Positions 22,655-33,913 of a stretch of DNA of 64,000 nucleotides are shown piece by piece. Source of the DNA: Bimastos eiseni (lineage: Eukaryota > Annelida > Clitellata > Crassiclitellata > Lumbricidae); NCBI GenBank assembly GCA_959347315.1, contig OY365813.1, positions 20,170,854 to 20,234,853 of the forward strand. Reading direction: 5' to 3'. Made by a program: the position numbers and the translations under genes. A model generated the notes under the pieces. That model was not told where the DNA came from. It did no database searches and saw only the letters and a program-made list of their open reading frames with translations. Each line of letters opens with the position of its first letter. The first letter of the stretch is position 1.

Positions 22655-23005
22655 TCCTTCTTCTTTCTCTTCGTCTTGGTTTGCTTGTTCTTTTCCTTTC
22701 CTTCTTACTCTTCTTCCTCCTACTCTTCTTCTTCTTATTCTTCATCGTCTTGCTTCTCTTCTTCATATTCTTCTCCTGTTTCTTCTCCGTCTTGTTGTTC
22801 ATCTTAATCTTTGTCTTGTCCTAATTCCCCTCTTCCTCCTCCTTCTGTTCCTCCTCCTATTCTTCCTCCTTCTGTTCCTCCTCTTTCCTCTTACTCATCC
22901 TATTCATCCTCATCCTCCTCCTTCTCCTCCTTCTCTTATTTCTCCTATTCCTCCTCCTCCTATTTCTTCTCCTCCTCCTTCTCGTCCTCCTCTTCCTTCA
23001 TGCAT
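22655..23005. repeat. polypyrimidine tract (TCC/TTC)
   Basis: About 350 bp that is almost entirely C and T on the plus strand, built from TCCTCC and TTCTTC units. Confidence 0.85.
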
Positions 23006-23194
23006 TAACTTTTTTTATCTCCAATCTTCTGTTTCTAAAATAAAACGCCGCTTATTGGGTGCTAATATCGCAGTAATGCGATATCAATAATAAGGATTGT
23101 CGTAAATGTCGTCGTTATTTTATTTTTGACTCAAACTGTTCTATTATGGCGATTAAGTTTCTTGATTGCTAATGGTCACCAGGCGCTTGTGATC

Positions 23195-23370
23195 GCAGGC
23201 TTAGAGGCGCTATACGGTTGGTGTTTCAAACATAAATATTACATTTATTATTTATTACGTAAATATATATTTATATGTAAATATATATATGTAAATATAT
23301 ATATGTAAATATATATATATATGTAAATATATATATGTAAATATATATATATATATATATATATAAAGGT
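23195..23370. repeat. shared 3' tail and ATATGTAA minisatellite
   Basis: TTAGAGGCGCTATACGG marks another copy of the shared tail at 23200-23216. From 23260 the sequence is TATATATGTAAATA units of about 14 bp, then pure TA to 23365. Confidence 0.7.
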
Positions 23371-23514
23371 GCTAAAAAGTTAATGTCAGCGATAAAACTG
23401 TTCAATAAGATAGGTATTGAGCTGCGATTCCTTCAAATGTCTCGAGAGATGGCGCATTCATCACGAAGTCGGGAAGACGGTTCCATGGAGTATAAGTACA
23501 GCGACAGAGAAGGA

Positions 23515-23635
23515 ACATACACACATACATACACACATGCAAGCATACATGCACACACACATATACGTACATACACACATACATGTACACATGCCTACAC
23601 ACTTACACTGACACGTATGTGCATTTATCACATAC
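23515..23635. repeat. ACACATAC microsatellite
   Basis: Degenerate CACATACA repeat. Confidence 0.75.
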
Positions 23636-25110
23636 ATACATTCTTCGTCACGATCAGAATTCTCCAGAATTAAAGCCAAAAGAAGGCACACGTTTGCACA
23701 TGGAAAGGGTCGAAAACAAACGCTATGCTACTATACCGATTACGGCTTGCATTTGGTGGGCTACTGGTTCAAACCTCATGCATCAAACCGTAGTCAAAGG
23801 CGAGATAGATCCTTTTGATAGCAGCTGTCACGGCAGCAAGCACACTCGACGAGGAATAAATTGCCAATCCATCTACTAAGCCTGACATCGGACTTTATTT
23901 AACGCTGGATGGCTGTGATTGCCTCTGTTATGCGAAGATGTTTGGTTAGACATTCAAATTAAATTTGCCGCTTACGAAAATCGAGTGGAAAATCGGTAGC
24001 TTCCGAACGATCGTGTCACAGTACTCGAACCAATTTTCCAATGCGCTTACCTCAATTTCTCGGTGCAAGAGAGTCAACTGCGCTGAAAATTGTATTTGTT
24101 GAATACGCGAAGGGTGAATGGAAGCAGTGCAACGATCGTTGTCATGATATTCTAGTTGCGTCATTTATTTAAATCTACCCTCGCAAAGAGATATAATTAT
24201 ATGGGCTTTGGCCACGAGTCCGTTTTATGCTGCACTTCAATTTCGATTCAGCGCAACGGGATATTAAATATACGGATAATAAAGGACACGAATATCAGGA
24301 ACATCGTCTTAATAATTACAATCTTGTACTCATTTGTGCGTATGCATGAATGTGCATGTTAAATGATGTTCGGTTCACGGTGCATGTTTTATTGGTCACC
24401 TTGTACACATGTCACGTGATGCAGACCACGTATACGTGGCGTATTTATTGCGATGTTGCCTGAACTTTGGACAACCATTTCCGGTCATGAGATGGTTGGT
24501 AGAGTTGCACTGGACGAACTATTACGCCGTTGTTGGAAAATAGCCAGGGTTTAATATTTACGAAACGCCTTGTATACATGGCACGTGATGTGTTCATGAC
24601 TTACTGAACACATCAAGTCAGTTACTAGTATCTTCTCATCAAGTTGTACCATGTGGGACCCAATACAAATCCTTGCTAGCGAACTGAACGTCCTGTCAAC
24701 ATGAAAATTTGTACAAAAACGTTCTTGTGTGAATTTATAATTGAACGTAACCATTTCCAGCACAAAATTAACTTTAAGTTACGATATCTGTATATTCTTA
24801 GTTTCAAATTACACAATTCCCTGACGTTCGATATAATAACAACTGTATCTGCATTTGCATAATTTTATTTACAACGGTCATAAATTGTTTTGGTACATTC
24901 TGTGTATTACCGGGTGGACCTAACTAGCGGGACTATTTGGTCCATAATTGGGTCTCCCAGGCGATCGACAGCCAATGTTAATTTCATGTACTTGTGCTTA
25001 CGTTATATTTTCGGTTTGCTGTATTAACTATTGATTGATTGATTGATTGATTGATAATTTTTTTATTATTATTATATATTTTTTAATTATATCTATATAA
25101 TTATGTATAT
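23636..25110. other. no recognisable gene
   Basis: 1.5 kb without a supported exon or repeat family, apart from a TTGA run at 25032-25053 and AT-rich sequence to 25117. Confidence 0.4.
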
Positions 25111-25170
25111 ATATATGAATGGCAGCAGAGATGGGTTTAACAATGCTTCTTTGTTATCTCATTGTGGCAG

Positions 25171-25386
25171 CTACGGACGCTGCTGTGTCTGAAACCAGAA
25201 GATGACCAATTGTGTTGCCTTTATTCGGATGACAATGGTCGCCAATCGTCCGCGTATGAATACGGAACAGCCTCTCCTCGTCTTGATTGGAGAGAGGAAG
25301 ACATAAGCTGGCCAAGGTCACCGCTAGAGGGCTTCACTATTAGTTCACGTCTGGTCCATTCTGTAGAACAGTGGCCGTGGCGGTAG
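25171..25386 (+). CDS. candidate orphan exon (weak)
   Basis: An open frame follows a plausible splice acceptor, CTTCTTTGTTATCTCATTGTGGCAG. It encodes 71 residues of non-repetitive protein (KPEDDQLCCLYSDDNGRQSS near its start) and ends at TAG. In another frame, an overlapping ATG at 25119 opens a 28-codon signal-like peptide that stops at 25205. No family is recognised and no partner exon was found. A chance frame is the leading alternative. Confidence 0.12.
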   Translation, partial: LRTLLCLKPEDDQLCCLYSDDNGRQSSAYEYGTASPRLDWREEDISWPRSPLEGFTISSRLVHSVEQWPWR

Positions 25387-25844
25387 CACCCGATGACGTC
25401 GCGCAATATGCAAGATAGTCGATTCGTTAGAGAGCACGCCGCGTAACTACGGCTGGGAATAACCTAGGTTTTCGTATGGAGGTGTTGGATTTGAGGTTTT
25501 TCTAAGGTTCCTTGTGTTTTTAACGCACGCATAGTTGTACATCGAACACAAAATTGACACCGAAAACCTGCGAAAAGGACATGTGTAACTTGCAATGCAC
25601 TGTATCTTTAATGCTAGCGACAATTTCAGTGAGCGGCGAATGCCAAGTGAAGATTATAATTCCAATGCCTCTGTAACTTTTGACTCATATAAGTAAAGAA
25701 CCTCAAATCACCCAAAATCGTGGCTGCTATTTTTAGTTTTAGTTTTTTAGCTCTCTATGCTGCGAGACATGCCAGACCTTAGACATCTAATACACTGTAC
25801 ATACACAAGGGACAAATAACTGAACCACCACGAGTAAATTTTCT

Positions 25845-25985
25845 AACCTACTATTAACCGATACCCATCCTATTGGCCGACGAAATGCCCAAACTACCTA
25901 CCGTTCGGCCAAATACCGAGTCAACAATGGGCGGCCAAATGTCTAAATAGCCTGCCTGATCTGGTCGTCCAAATGTTCCATTGAA
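25845..25985. repeat. degenerate short tandem repeat (GGCCAAATG words)
   Basis: Words such as TTGGCCGACGAAATGCCC, CGGCCAAATACC, CGGCCAAATGTC and CGTCCAAATGTTCC recur at irregular spacing. Confidence 0.45.
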
Positions 25986-26384
25986 AGCCGGCGTAAAATC
26001 CAGTGGGCTTTAGGGCTTCCCCGAATTCCAGGAAAGGCATTAGTGTGTGGATTTATTTTAAGGTCATGTTTCAATAAAAGACCAGACGCGACGCCAGAAG
26101 ACGGCACCTTGAGATGGCACAAAGAGATAGTCATGTCGGCGGGGCACTTTCTGTGGGTCGTAACAAGAGCGGAACAACAGTGGAACAACAGTGGAACAAG
26201 AGCGGAACAAGAGCGGCACAACGAGGCCACCCGTTGGTTCAACGTTCTCCTAATGGCTCTTGCGTGTTGAGCCAGACTCTCCTCGCTGCAATGGCGGCTC
26301 CAATGCGCCCTGGGTTTACATTAGCCGACATGTAAAATCGGCTGAGTGCTGAGAGTGGATGCTCAAAAGTGGGTCTTGTAAATC

Positions 26385-26575
26385 ACGCGAATGAACAAGC
26401 GAAATAACAAACGAGATGAACAGTGAATGAACGAATGATTGAACAAAAGAATGAACATTTTAATGAACGAACATTTTGATGAACGAATGAACATTTGGAT
26501 GAACGAACAATTGAACGAACGAATGAACAAGCGGAATGATTGAAAACAAACAAACGAACTAGCGAATCAGTCAAA
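26385..26575. repeat. GAAC/GAAT tetranucleotide repeat
   Basis: Degenerate ATGAACGAACATTTTGATGA units over about 190 bp. Confidence 0.8.
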
Positions 26576-27004
26576 AGACCAATCATTGGGTGTATACAGA
26601 ATATCTAAACGATTACGTATTGCACGGAGCCCTGAATCTTGCGCTATATCGTCTCTTTTAGAAATTGCGTCTTGGCGTTCAACTTCATAACATGCTTCTC
26701 CTTCGCATTTTTCTTCATAATCGCATTTTACTTCTTCGCATTCTTCTTCATCTTACAATGGTACTGAGTTGGTAGCCAATCATTAGTAACTGCCGTTAGG
26801 TAGCCTTTCAGTTACCTAGAGCGGCCGGGAGTCTGAGTAACAATACCCTGGGTAATACTCGATTAGCGTTAAAACGCGGCTAAGATGCTCAACTCTTCAT
26901 CCATTAGTGACATTTCGTAACCACAAATAACCCTTTGGCTATCGTGTCTGTACCTCGCCCGTTTTTTATTCTTTTGGTTTAGATTGTTACCCATCTAAGA
27001 ATCG
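26576..27004. other. no recognisable gene
   Basis: No feature recognised except a TTCTTC-rich patch at 26695-26755. Confidence 0.4.
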
Positions 27005-27104
27005 CTTACTACTACTACTACTACTACTATTACTACTACTACTACTTCCCACTACTACCTCTACTACTACTCCACCCAACATTACTGCTGCTCCACTTAC
27101 TACG

Positions 27105-27189
<85 letters not shown>

Positions 27190-27192
27190 ATG

Positions 27193-27225
<33 letters not shown>
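27005..27225. repeat. CTA then ATA trinucleotide microsatellites
   Basis: CTA units from 27010, nearly pure from 27100 to 27190, then ATA units to 27225. Confidence 0.95.
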
Positions 27226-27339
27226 CCAATGGCCGATGCAGGAGGCCAACCGCAAAATACAGAAAATATGGTGTGCAGCCCACCTCCTAATACTATCCAC
27301 TTTTATACCCAGAAGAATTATCACGATCACCATTAGCAA

Positions 27340-27510
27340 CATCATAGTTATAATTATTAATATGAATATTATTATTACTAGTAGTAGTATGACTATTATT
27401 ATTGTTAGTTTTGTTATTATCACTATTGTTATTATTATTATTATTATTGTCATCATCATCATCATCATCATTATTAATATATTTTTATTATTACTATTAT
27501 TATTATGCTG
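27340..27510. repeat. ATT/ATC microsatellite
   Basis: ATTATTATT and ATCATCATC blocks with interruptions. Confidence 0.85.
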
Positions 27511-27729
27511 TGAACTTGCCAGTTAATTGAGTCAATAAAAAAATACTAATATTCTGGAACAGCTACTTCTTTGTCAAAATCCGTCTGGGCAAAAGTTCCT
27601 CGGAAGGAAACGGCGTCGAAGCGTTGAATTGTGATTGATAAGCATTGATGAAGGTATGAAGGTTCTTTTGGATCACCGGTGATCTAAAGTTAATCTATTT
27701 TGCGGTTGGCTGCCTGCATCGGCCGTTGG

Positions 27730-27801
<72 letters not shown>

Positions 27802-27820
27802 TATTATTATTATTAGTCTA
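27730..27820. repeat. ATT-ATC-ATT compound microsatellite
   Basis: About 13 ATT units, 10 ATC units, then ATT again. Confidence 0.95.
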
Positions 27821-28092
27821 TTATCATTAGTACATTTGGATCTTTAATGAAGTTCAGGCGGCTGCTGTTAATTGTGCCAAGGGTTTCAAAAGCCACTGGA
27901 ACGGCAAAAGTGGTATGCAGATTTATACTATTATTTTTAGATTAAACACATTACAATTGGCCGCTCTCAACGAGTGGTAAAGGTTAATTTAAGTATCGTT
28001 GTGCTCAATTGCTCATAATACGCTCCATACAAACGACCTTTTCAATAACTGTTGGATACTAAAGTCTCTCAAACGACGTACACGTAACTTGA

Positions 28093-28252
28093 TCTGAAAC
28101 TCTAAACATCCAAGCCATTCGTCAGCTGTCGACGGGAATCCTTTGGTAGGTTCTAGGCTTGTGCGCTATTCGTTAATTACAACGTTAATTATCACGCATG
28201 TAGAAAGCGCCTTTAAGCAGATATCTTGAAGGGCGCTATACAAATATCCGAT
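28093..28252 (+). repeat. family B SINE-like repeat, plus-strand copy
   Basis: CTGAAACTCTAAACATCCAA, TCGTCAGCTGTCGACGGGAA, then AGCAGATATCTTGAAGGGCG and CTATACAAAT: the reverse of the order seen in minus-strand copies, as expected for opposite orientation. It is about 160 bp, with the middle partly deleted. Confidence 0.7.
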
Positions 28253-28622
28253 CATAATATAAGCCAGTGTTTTCCAGTCTTTTTTGGCTGCGGAACCCAT
28301 TTGATCTGACATTTTTTTGTTGACCACAGGTCCAAAATCAAATAAATTATTCTGTTGCAAGTACAACGCTTGAGAGTGCTGCCGGCCTGACAAATGAAAA
28401 TTCTAATAATTTATTAAGAATTGTTTAAAGCTTATTGTTTACACTAAAAGTTTTCTGCGGGACCCTTGTCTTCACCTCACGGAATCTTAAGGTTCCGCGG
28501 AACACAGTTTGGGAACCGCTGATATAAACTAATAAATCTCTTACCTCGATTCGCCTAGCAGAACCGGTTTCGTTTGAAGCTCACGCTATCCAAGACTTTC
28601 TAATACGTTCTTACGATTGGGT

Positions 28623-28847
28623 CTAAGACCGCTTGCTACGTACGAACAACAGCCGCCATCTATGCTGTGCCTGAATGCGCTGAATGTTCATAACGTTGGA
28701 GTCTGATAGTCTGATGCGTGCGTTCTTTGCCCTGAAGGCCTTCTTGGACGCGCTCGTGTTCCCTCGAGCGATATGCACTCGGCCGGTCCGGCTGCTTTCT
28801 TCGGCAACCATCGGCAAAGATCGGCAACGGTCGGCGACAAAGGAGGC
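28623..28847 (-). CDS. candidate terminal exon (weak)
   Basis: On the minus strand a strong acceptor, CCCCTGTGCGTCCTTACAG, precedes a 75-codon frame ending in a stop. It begins ASFVADRCRSLPMVAEE and is basic towards its end (KKAFRAKNARIRLS). Codon use is not low-complexity. A longer overlapping frame in another phase (to 29118) has a hydrophobic start but no family resemblance. No upstream exon could be identified, so a real gene is only possible. Confidence 0.15.
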   Translation of the reverse strand, partial: ASFVADRCRSLPMVAEESSRTGRVHIARGNTSASKKAFRAKNARIRLSDSNVMNIQRIQAQHRWRLLFVRSKRS

Positions 28848-29090
28848 CTGTAAGGACGCACAGGGGATAGGCTGACAGACGACTAAAGAATACAAAATAT
28901 TGGTAGGTCGAGATATTGACTGATATATCGATAGATCGATTCACAGCCACGTAGGTAGACGTAAAAGAAGAGAGGCAACATTGAAGACTGACTGATAGAC
29001 CAAACATCATTATCAAGTACAACCTGCAGCCAAGGCCCTTGAATTCACGATACCACGCAACTTTATGCCTCGCCTTCTCTGTAGAGATAT

Positions 29091-29867
29091 GGGGCCGTCC
29101 ATGAATGACGTCACTCAATTCTTAATGATTTTGGACCCCATTCGTCGCACGTCGCACAAATGCCATGACCCCTCAAATATGACGTCTCAAAGCTCTGACA
29201 CCCCCATCCGAAAAAAACAGATGTCCATAACGCAATGCAAATTTTCTTATTTATCATCATCATCAAATTATTAATTATGACTATAAAAATATTTGAAATT
29301 ACCAGAACGAAGAGAAACGAAAAAGCTTAATTATTACCATCTTCTACATTCTTCAAGATGAAAGGCTCTGACAGAATCAGTACAATTATTAAAAAATATA
29401 TTTAACAACAGCAACTCGAAATAATTAAAAACTTTACGCCTCTCCATTCTCCCACGGTGAAGCAAAGTACTCATTCCTGGAATACAATAATACCCAATCT
29501 CAAGACTCTTAGTTTCAGCGACCTTCGGTGCATGGCCTGTGCGTTTGGGAGGGATTATTGATTCCTGCTTGTGGGCTACAGAATGGCTTTCTCACTTCCA
29601 AAACCCCAAAACTGACCGAGTGTAAAGCAAACAATCCAAACGTTAGGACTGCAATAATCATGATTAGTGTTGCTAAGTTGTGGTAACAATTACTGTTAGT
29701 TATGTGAAACTTGTTTCATGGAATAAATTTTTCAATAAAGTTACGGATTTTGATGTTTGATGTGATGATGTGACCTCACATTTCGCTGACCCCCTCCCCT
29801 CGTCACACATCGTCATAAATGTGTGATCCCTTCCCCTAGGAGCGTGACGCCATTTATGGACGGCCCC
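29091..29867. mobile_element. non-autonomous TIR DNA transposon, 777 bp
   Basis: Left end GGGGCCGTCCATGAATGACG and right end (reverse-complemented) GGGGCCGTCCATAAATGGCG continue to a match of about 22/26. Both sides are flanked by TAT. The interior is AT-rich with no transposase. The superfamily is left open. Confidence 0.75.
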
Positions 29868-30150
29868 TATGGTTTGAGAGGAACTAAGGGGAACTATGTT
29901 TAGAAGAAGAGGCTTTAGGTGCCTGACTCTGGCGCATAGATTCTACTAAACTTAACTCTGTAAGTTAGGTTGCGTTTTGTCAGCTTGATTATGATTAAAC
30001 GACTATTGGATTTAATTGAATCAAAAGGACACACTGGATGATACAGGCAGAACGAGTGACAAATAGACAAAAATGCAAGCAGACTGGGAAACGCGTTTGC
30101 AATCATATACGTTGCTCACAGGAAGGTCAACAAATGGACTGAATCCAGAT

Positions 30151-30345
30151 GCAATGTGAGGCATGTGTGTAATGTGATCGAGCATTTATGCAGCTCCCCT
30201 ACAAGATATCTACTCAGAGGCATTCTCTGCGCTATTATATAAATGAGTTGACTGGCATAGTAAACGAGTAAACTACGTCTGTTAGCAAAACTAAGCGCAT
30301 TCAGCTGAAAAGAGTGACCAGTGTCGGGCTCAGCCCCGTGCTGGT
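30151..30345 (-). repeat. family B SINE-like repeat copy
   Basis: GAGCATTTATGCAGCTCCCC, AAGATATCTACTCAGAGGC and GTCTGTTAGCAAAACTAAGC match the copies at 40515 and 60168 in the same order. Confidence 0.75.
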
Positions 30346-30479
30346 GTTGAGGAAGACAGACAGCAGAGGGTAAGATAAAAATAGAAGAGTAATATACAGA
30401 TTGAGTGACAGGCAGGCAGAGTCCACATGCATACAGACACAATGAGAAACGTCAGTCGAGTTTATTGCTATCGTATTTG

Positions 30480-30614
30480 CAGGGGCGGCGATGCCAGAGG
30501 AGGGTCGAGGTGGACACCGCTACAGGTAAGAACAAGTTACACGTTTGCGCCCTCCACATTTCTTACCTATCTCATTGGGTGCCCCCCCCCCTGCAAACGA
30601 GATCGCCGCCTCTG
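30480..30614. mobile_element. hAT-type MITE, 135 bp, with intact 8-bp target duplication
   Basis: CAGGGGCGGCGAT at the left and CAGAGGCGGCGAT (reverse complement of the right end) are 12/13 inverted repeats. The octamer CGTATTTG occurs immediately before (30472-30479) and immediately after (30615-30622). CAG-starting TIRs with an 8-bp duplication are the hallmark of hAT elements. It cannot code for a transposase. Confidence 0.85.
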
Positions 30615-30694
30615 CGTATTTGCAGGGCTTCTGAAAAGCAGATGTCTCATTTTCGATCGAAATGTCCTGTTGCGGTAAAAAAGATTATATGTAA

Positions 30695-30785
30695 TTGAAC
30701 ATGCATAAACGGGATTAGTCTGTTAAATATGTGTAGTTCTACTCCGGTCAGGTGTACCTCATTCGTAATCGTAATCGTGATCTCC
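30695..30785. repeat. direct repeat, left copy (~90 bp)
   Basis: TTGAACATGCATAAACGGGA, TAGTTCTACTCCGGTCAGG and CCTCATTCGTAATCG recur in the same order at 31228-31320. Confidence 0.75.
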
Positions 30786-30918
30786 ACACTTCTGTAGGTC
30801 CACTCGAAAGCCAGGCGAGGGAACTTTATCATTCACGAGCGCAACATCAAATCAAATGGGTTGTCAAAAGGGTAGTCCGAGGACGAGCAGAGTCCGGTTT
30901 CCAGAGGGTCAGAGGAGG
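30764..30918 (-). repeat. family A interspersed repeat, long inverted copy
   Basis: On the minus strand it reproduces, in order, the 971-1100 copy: CCTCTGG, CCTCGGACTAC, CCATTTGATTTGATG, GCGCTCGTGAAT, CTGGCTTTCGAGTGG and GATCACGATTACG. Confidence 0.7.
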
Positions 30919-31038
30919 CAGGGTAGCTGTTATACTTTCCACAGCTCATTATACTCCAGGTAGCCTACTATCTCTAAACTCGACTAATGTTTCTGACTGT
31001 CACTTTCTGTTTGTACATGAGCGATGCCTATCAACCTA

Positions 31039-31042
<4 letters not shown>

Positions 31043-31075
<33 letters not shown>

Positions 31076-31076
31076 G
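31043..31076. repeat. TCTG microsatellite
   Basis: Eight consecutive TCTG units. Confidence 0.9.
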
Positions 31077-31227
31077 TCTTACTTTGCCTTCTTTTGCCTG
31101 CCTCTTTATATGTCTTTAAACTAACCTATTGGTCAATTTTTGTTCGGAAACCATAATTTTATAAAAGCAGCGTGCTCAGTGTTTGTGGCAAAAGAATTGG
31201 TGAGGCGCCTATCGCTTTATTCTATCT

Positions 31228-31320
31228 AATTGAACATGCCTAAACGGGATTAGTCTGTTAATATGTTTAGTTCTACTACGGTCAGGTTTACCTCATTCGT
31301 AATCGTATTCGTAATCGCAG
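31228..31320. repeat. direct repeat, right copy (~90 bp)
   Basis: TTGAACATGCCTAAACGGGA through GGTTTACCTCATTCGTAATC, matching 30695-30785. Confidence 0.75.
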
Positions 31321-31824
31321 TATGATCAGTATTGATATAATTAACGTAATACCACATAAATGATCATCTTATGTATGCCAAATTTGCATCTGTCTGTGGT
31401 ATCCTATCGTATCTTTTGATATTTAGGGCACTTCTCACACAATAACTATTCGGATTTCGGAGGCGCTTTCAGCACGGAAACCCCGAAGGAAAAGAGACGC
31501 CTTTAAGAGTAAAAATACGATGGAGAGAAGTCATTAGTTTAGCTCTTTGTGATGGAGGTCATTCCAGGTAGATAGACCCACAACAGAAAACCATAAGCAG
31601 CATTATGTTTTAATAAGCAAATCCGTTATCTTTCCTCTGAACACGCTAAAACTTTAATTCCTTTTCATACTTGCTGTTCTCGTGACATTTGAAGTTGTAG
31701 TTGTTAGTTAATAACCTACTAACTCAAAACTACTGGCACAGAACGTAATTTTGCCTAAATCTAACGCATTCGTTTGATTTGGTTGCCATTCGTTAGAGGG
31801 AGTGAGAGTTTTCATCTACGTTAG

Positions 31825-32016
31825 ATGGGAAGTGGAGAACACTGACACTGTTCGCACTTTGACGTGCCAGTCCCAAGCCTGGTTGATGGAGAAAGTCCAC
31901 TCTAAGTATATCTGTTAGCACACAGTGTCATTAAATAAAAACAGTGCCAGTCAAAGCCTGGATAGAGGATGAGGGCGACCCTAATATTCATGTTAACACA
32001 CAGTATCGTTAAACCG
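31825..32016 (-). repeat. family C repeat, tandem dimer
   Basis: Two successive minus-strand copies, each with GTGCCAGTC followed by AAGCCTGG and ending near ACACAGTNTCNTTAAA. Confidence 0.7.
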
Positions 32017-32810
32017 AAACTAATATCTCGGGTGACTATGAAATACAAGATCTGATCTCGTGATTTGCTTAGCTTATGACCCTGGACAGCAATCAGAGAG
32101 GACGCGATAGCCAATTAGGGTTGAGTTTCTTCTCTCTGTAACGATGACTATCTATCACTCAGTATATCTGTGCAAGTTATCTCTTCAACATAACTATTTA
32201 GAGGAGCTCCCGATCCAGGACCGGTGACGGATGAAAGTTTTGAGAAGTCTATTAAAGAAGATTGTCAAGTCCCGCGGTAGAGAACGCTGGTCAGATGGGA
32301 GGCCATCTCAAACACCCGGACCGATAATTCAGAAGGCTGTATTTTGCCTGGTGGCAGTGCGAGCATTTGACTGTGTAGGAAACTTAATTTACAATTACTA
32401 AGCGTAAACCAACAACATGAAAGGAGTTCGTAATTAAAAAGATGGTCTAACCCGCCCCATAGAGTTCGTTTTCTAGACTGAATAAAGAACCGGTATAAGA
32501 TCTGGAAAAATTGCTATCATCTATTTTGGTAATTCATAGTCGTGCGGTCTTGCTCTAAGGTCATGGATATAAGATACAAATCTTTGTCGGCCACACGGAC
32601 TATAATTGTCTCGCCGACAGAACTCGACACACCTCGATAGTCATCTAAATCGAGTTCGACAAGTGTATCGTTCTAGAGCGGGTCAATTTCCGCGAAGGGC
32701 AACAATTTCTCATCCACGCAAGCCTCCAGGGAGAGGGAGAGATGCCTTGACAAAAGCTCGGATTTCGCTCATTTCTATTCAATTTGATTGCCACGCTTTC
32801 AGTTGTAGAT
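32017..32810. other. no recognisable gene
   Basis: Nothing identifiable. Open frames are short. Confidence 0.4.
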
Positions 32811-32814
32811 ACTC

Positions 32815-32905
32815 CGCCACCGCTAGCACTCTGACAGTGCCAGTCTCAAGTCAGGGTGAATGGAGAGGGCGACGCCTGTGATCACAGTGTCGTTATACTG
32901 GGATC
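32815..32905 (-). repeat. family C repeat copy
   Basis: ACAGTGCCAGTCTCAAG, GGAGAGGGCGACG, then CACAGTGTCGTTATACTGG. Confidence 0.6.
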
Positions 32906-32984
32906 GTTACTTCGTTGGCAGTAAATAAATTATGGGCGCGGGATGATTTACTGCAGGCTGTAAATTGAGTAATGCGTGTCACCA

Positions 32985-33335
32985 TATCGCTCTGTCTGTT
33001 TGTCTGTCTGTGTCTCAGTTTCTCTGTCTTTGTCTCTGCCTTCAAATCATCCATTCGATGTCTCTGCCTCCATCTCTGTATCTGCCTGTCTCACTTTCTG
33101 TGTCTGTCTGTCTCTGTCTTTCGGTTTTTCATTTTTTCAGTCAGTCAGTCAGTCTGTCTGTCTGTCTGCCTATGTCTCAGTGTCTCTGCCTTTGTCTATT
33201 CCTTCAAGCTATTTCTTCAGTCTATCTTTGTCCGTATTTGTCTCTCTGTATCTATCTTTGTTGATGTCTCTCTCGCTATTTTCATCTGACCGTCGCTGTC
33301 TGTCTGACTTTGTCTGTCTGTGTGTCTGTGTGTCT
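32985..33335. repeat. TCTG/TCTC degenerate tetranucleotide tract
   Basis: CTGTCTGTCTG-like sequence with interruptions. The multiple cysteine/serine-rich open frames are artefacts. Confidence 0.8.
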
Positions 33336-33469
33336 GCCTCGTTATAATGGCATTGCATTTCATCGACATTGGATACCGTGTAGACTTTAGATTTGCCATC
33401 TGGGAATTGCTCGTCTAAATCGTTAGGAATAGAATAGGTTTGCTGTTGTGATTTGAGTTTAAGTTACGG

Positions 33470-33471
<2 letters not shown>

Positions 33472-33538
<67 letters not shown>
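33472..33538. repeat. TA dinucleotide repeat
   Basis: About 33 uninterrupted TA units. Confidence 0.95.
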
Positions 33539-33540
<2 letters not shown>

Positions 33541-33734
33541 CGGCCCAAGGCACGGCAACGTTATATTCAGGTTCAGGATGTCACTCACGAGGTCCGTGTC
33601 GGAGTGTGTCTTCCTGGTGTATCTGCGTTTAGCCTTTCAGTAGTACGTTCCAGATTTAGACAATTCGGTCCTAATAAGTGCCGATACACTGACCATACGC
33701 TGTCCGTAGAATGATTAATGGCCGAGACCGAGAA

Positions 33735-33913
33735 AATGATGATGCTATGACGAATACGATGTTGATGATGACGACGGCGATAATGATGGCGCTGACGATG
33801 GCGACGATTGATGATGCCATGACGACAATGATGGCGATGTGCCTGAAGATAATGACGACAATGACCGCATGCTGATACAAATGATGATTAGGATGATGAT
33901 GATGATGAGGTGA
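33735..33913. repeat. GAT/GAC-rich microsatellite, left flank of a foldback element
   Basis: GATGATGACGACGGCGATAA-like sequence ending in a GATGATGATGATGAGG run next to the element. Confidence 0.75.
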
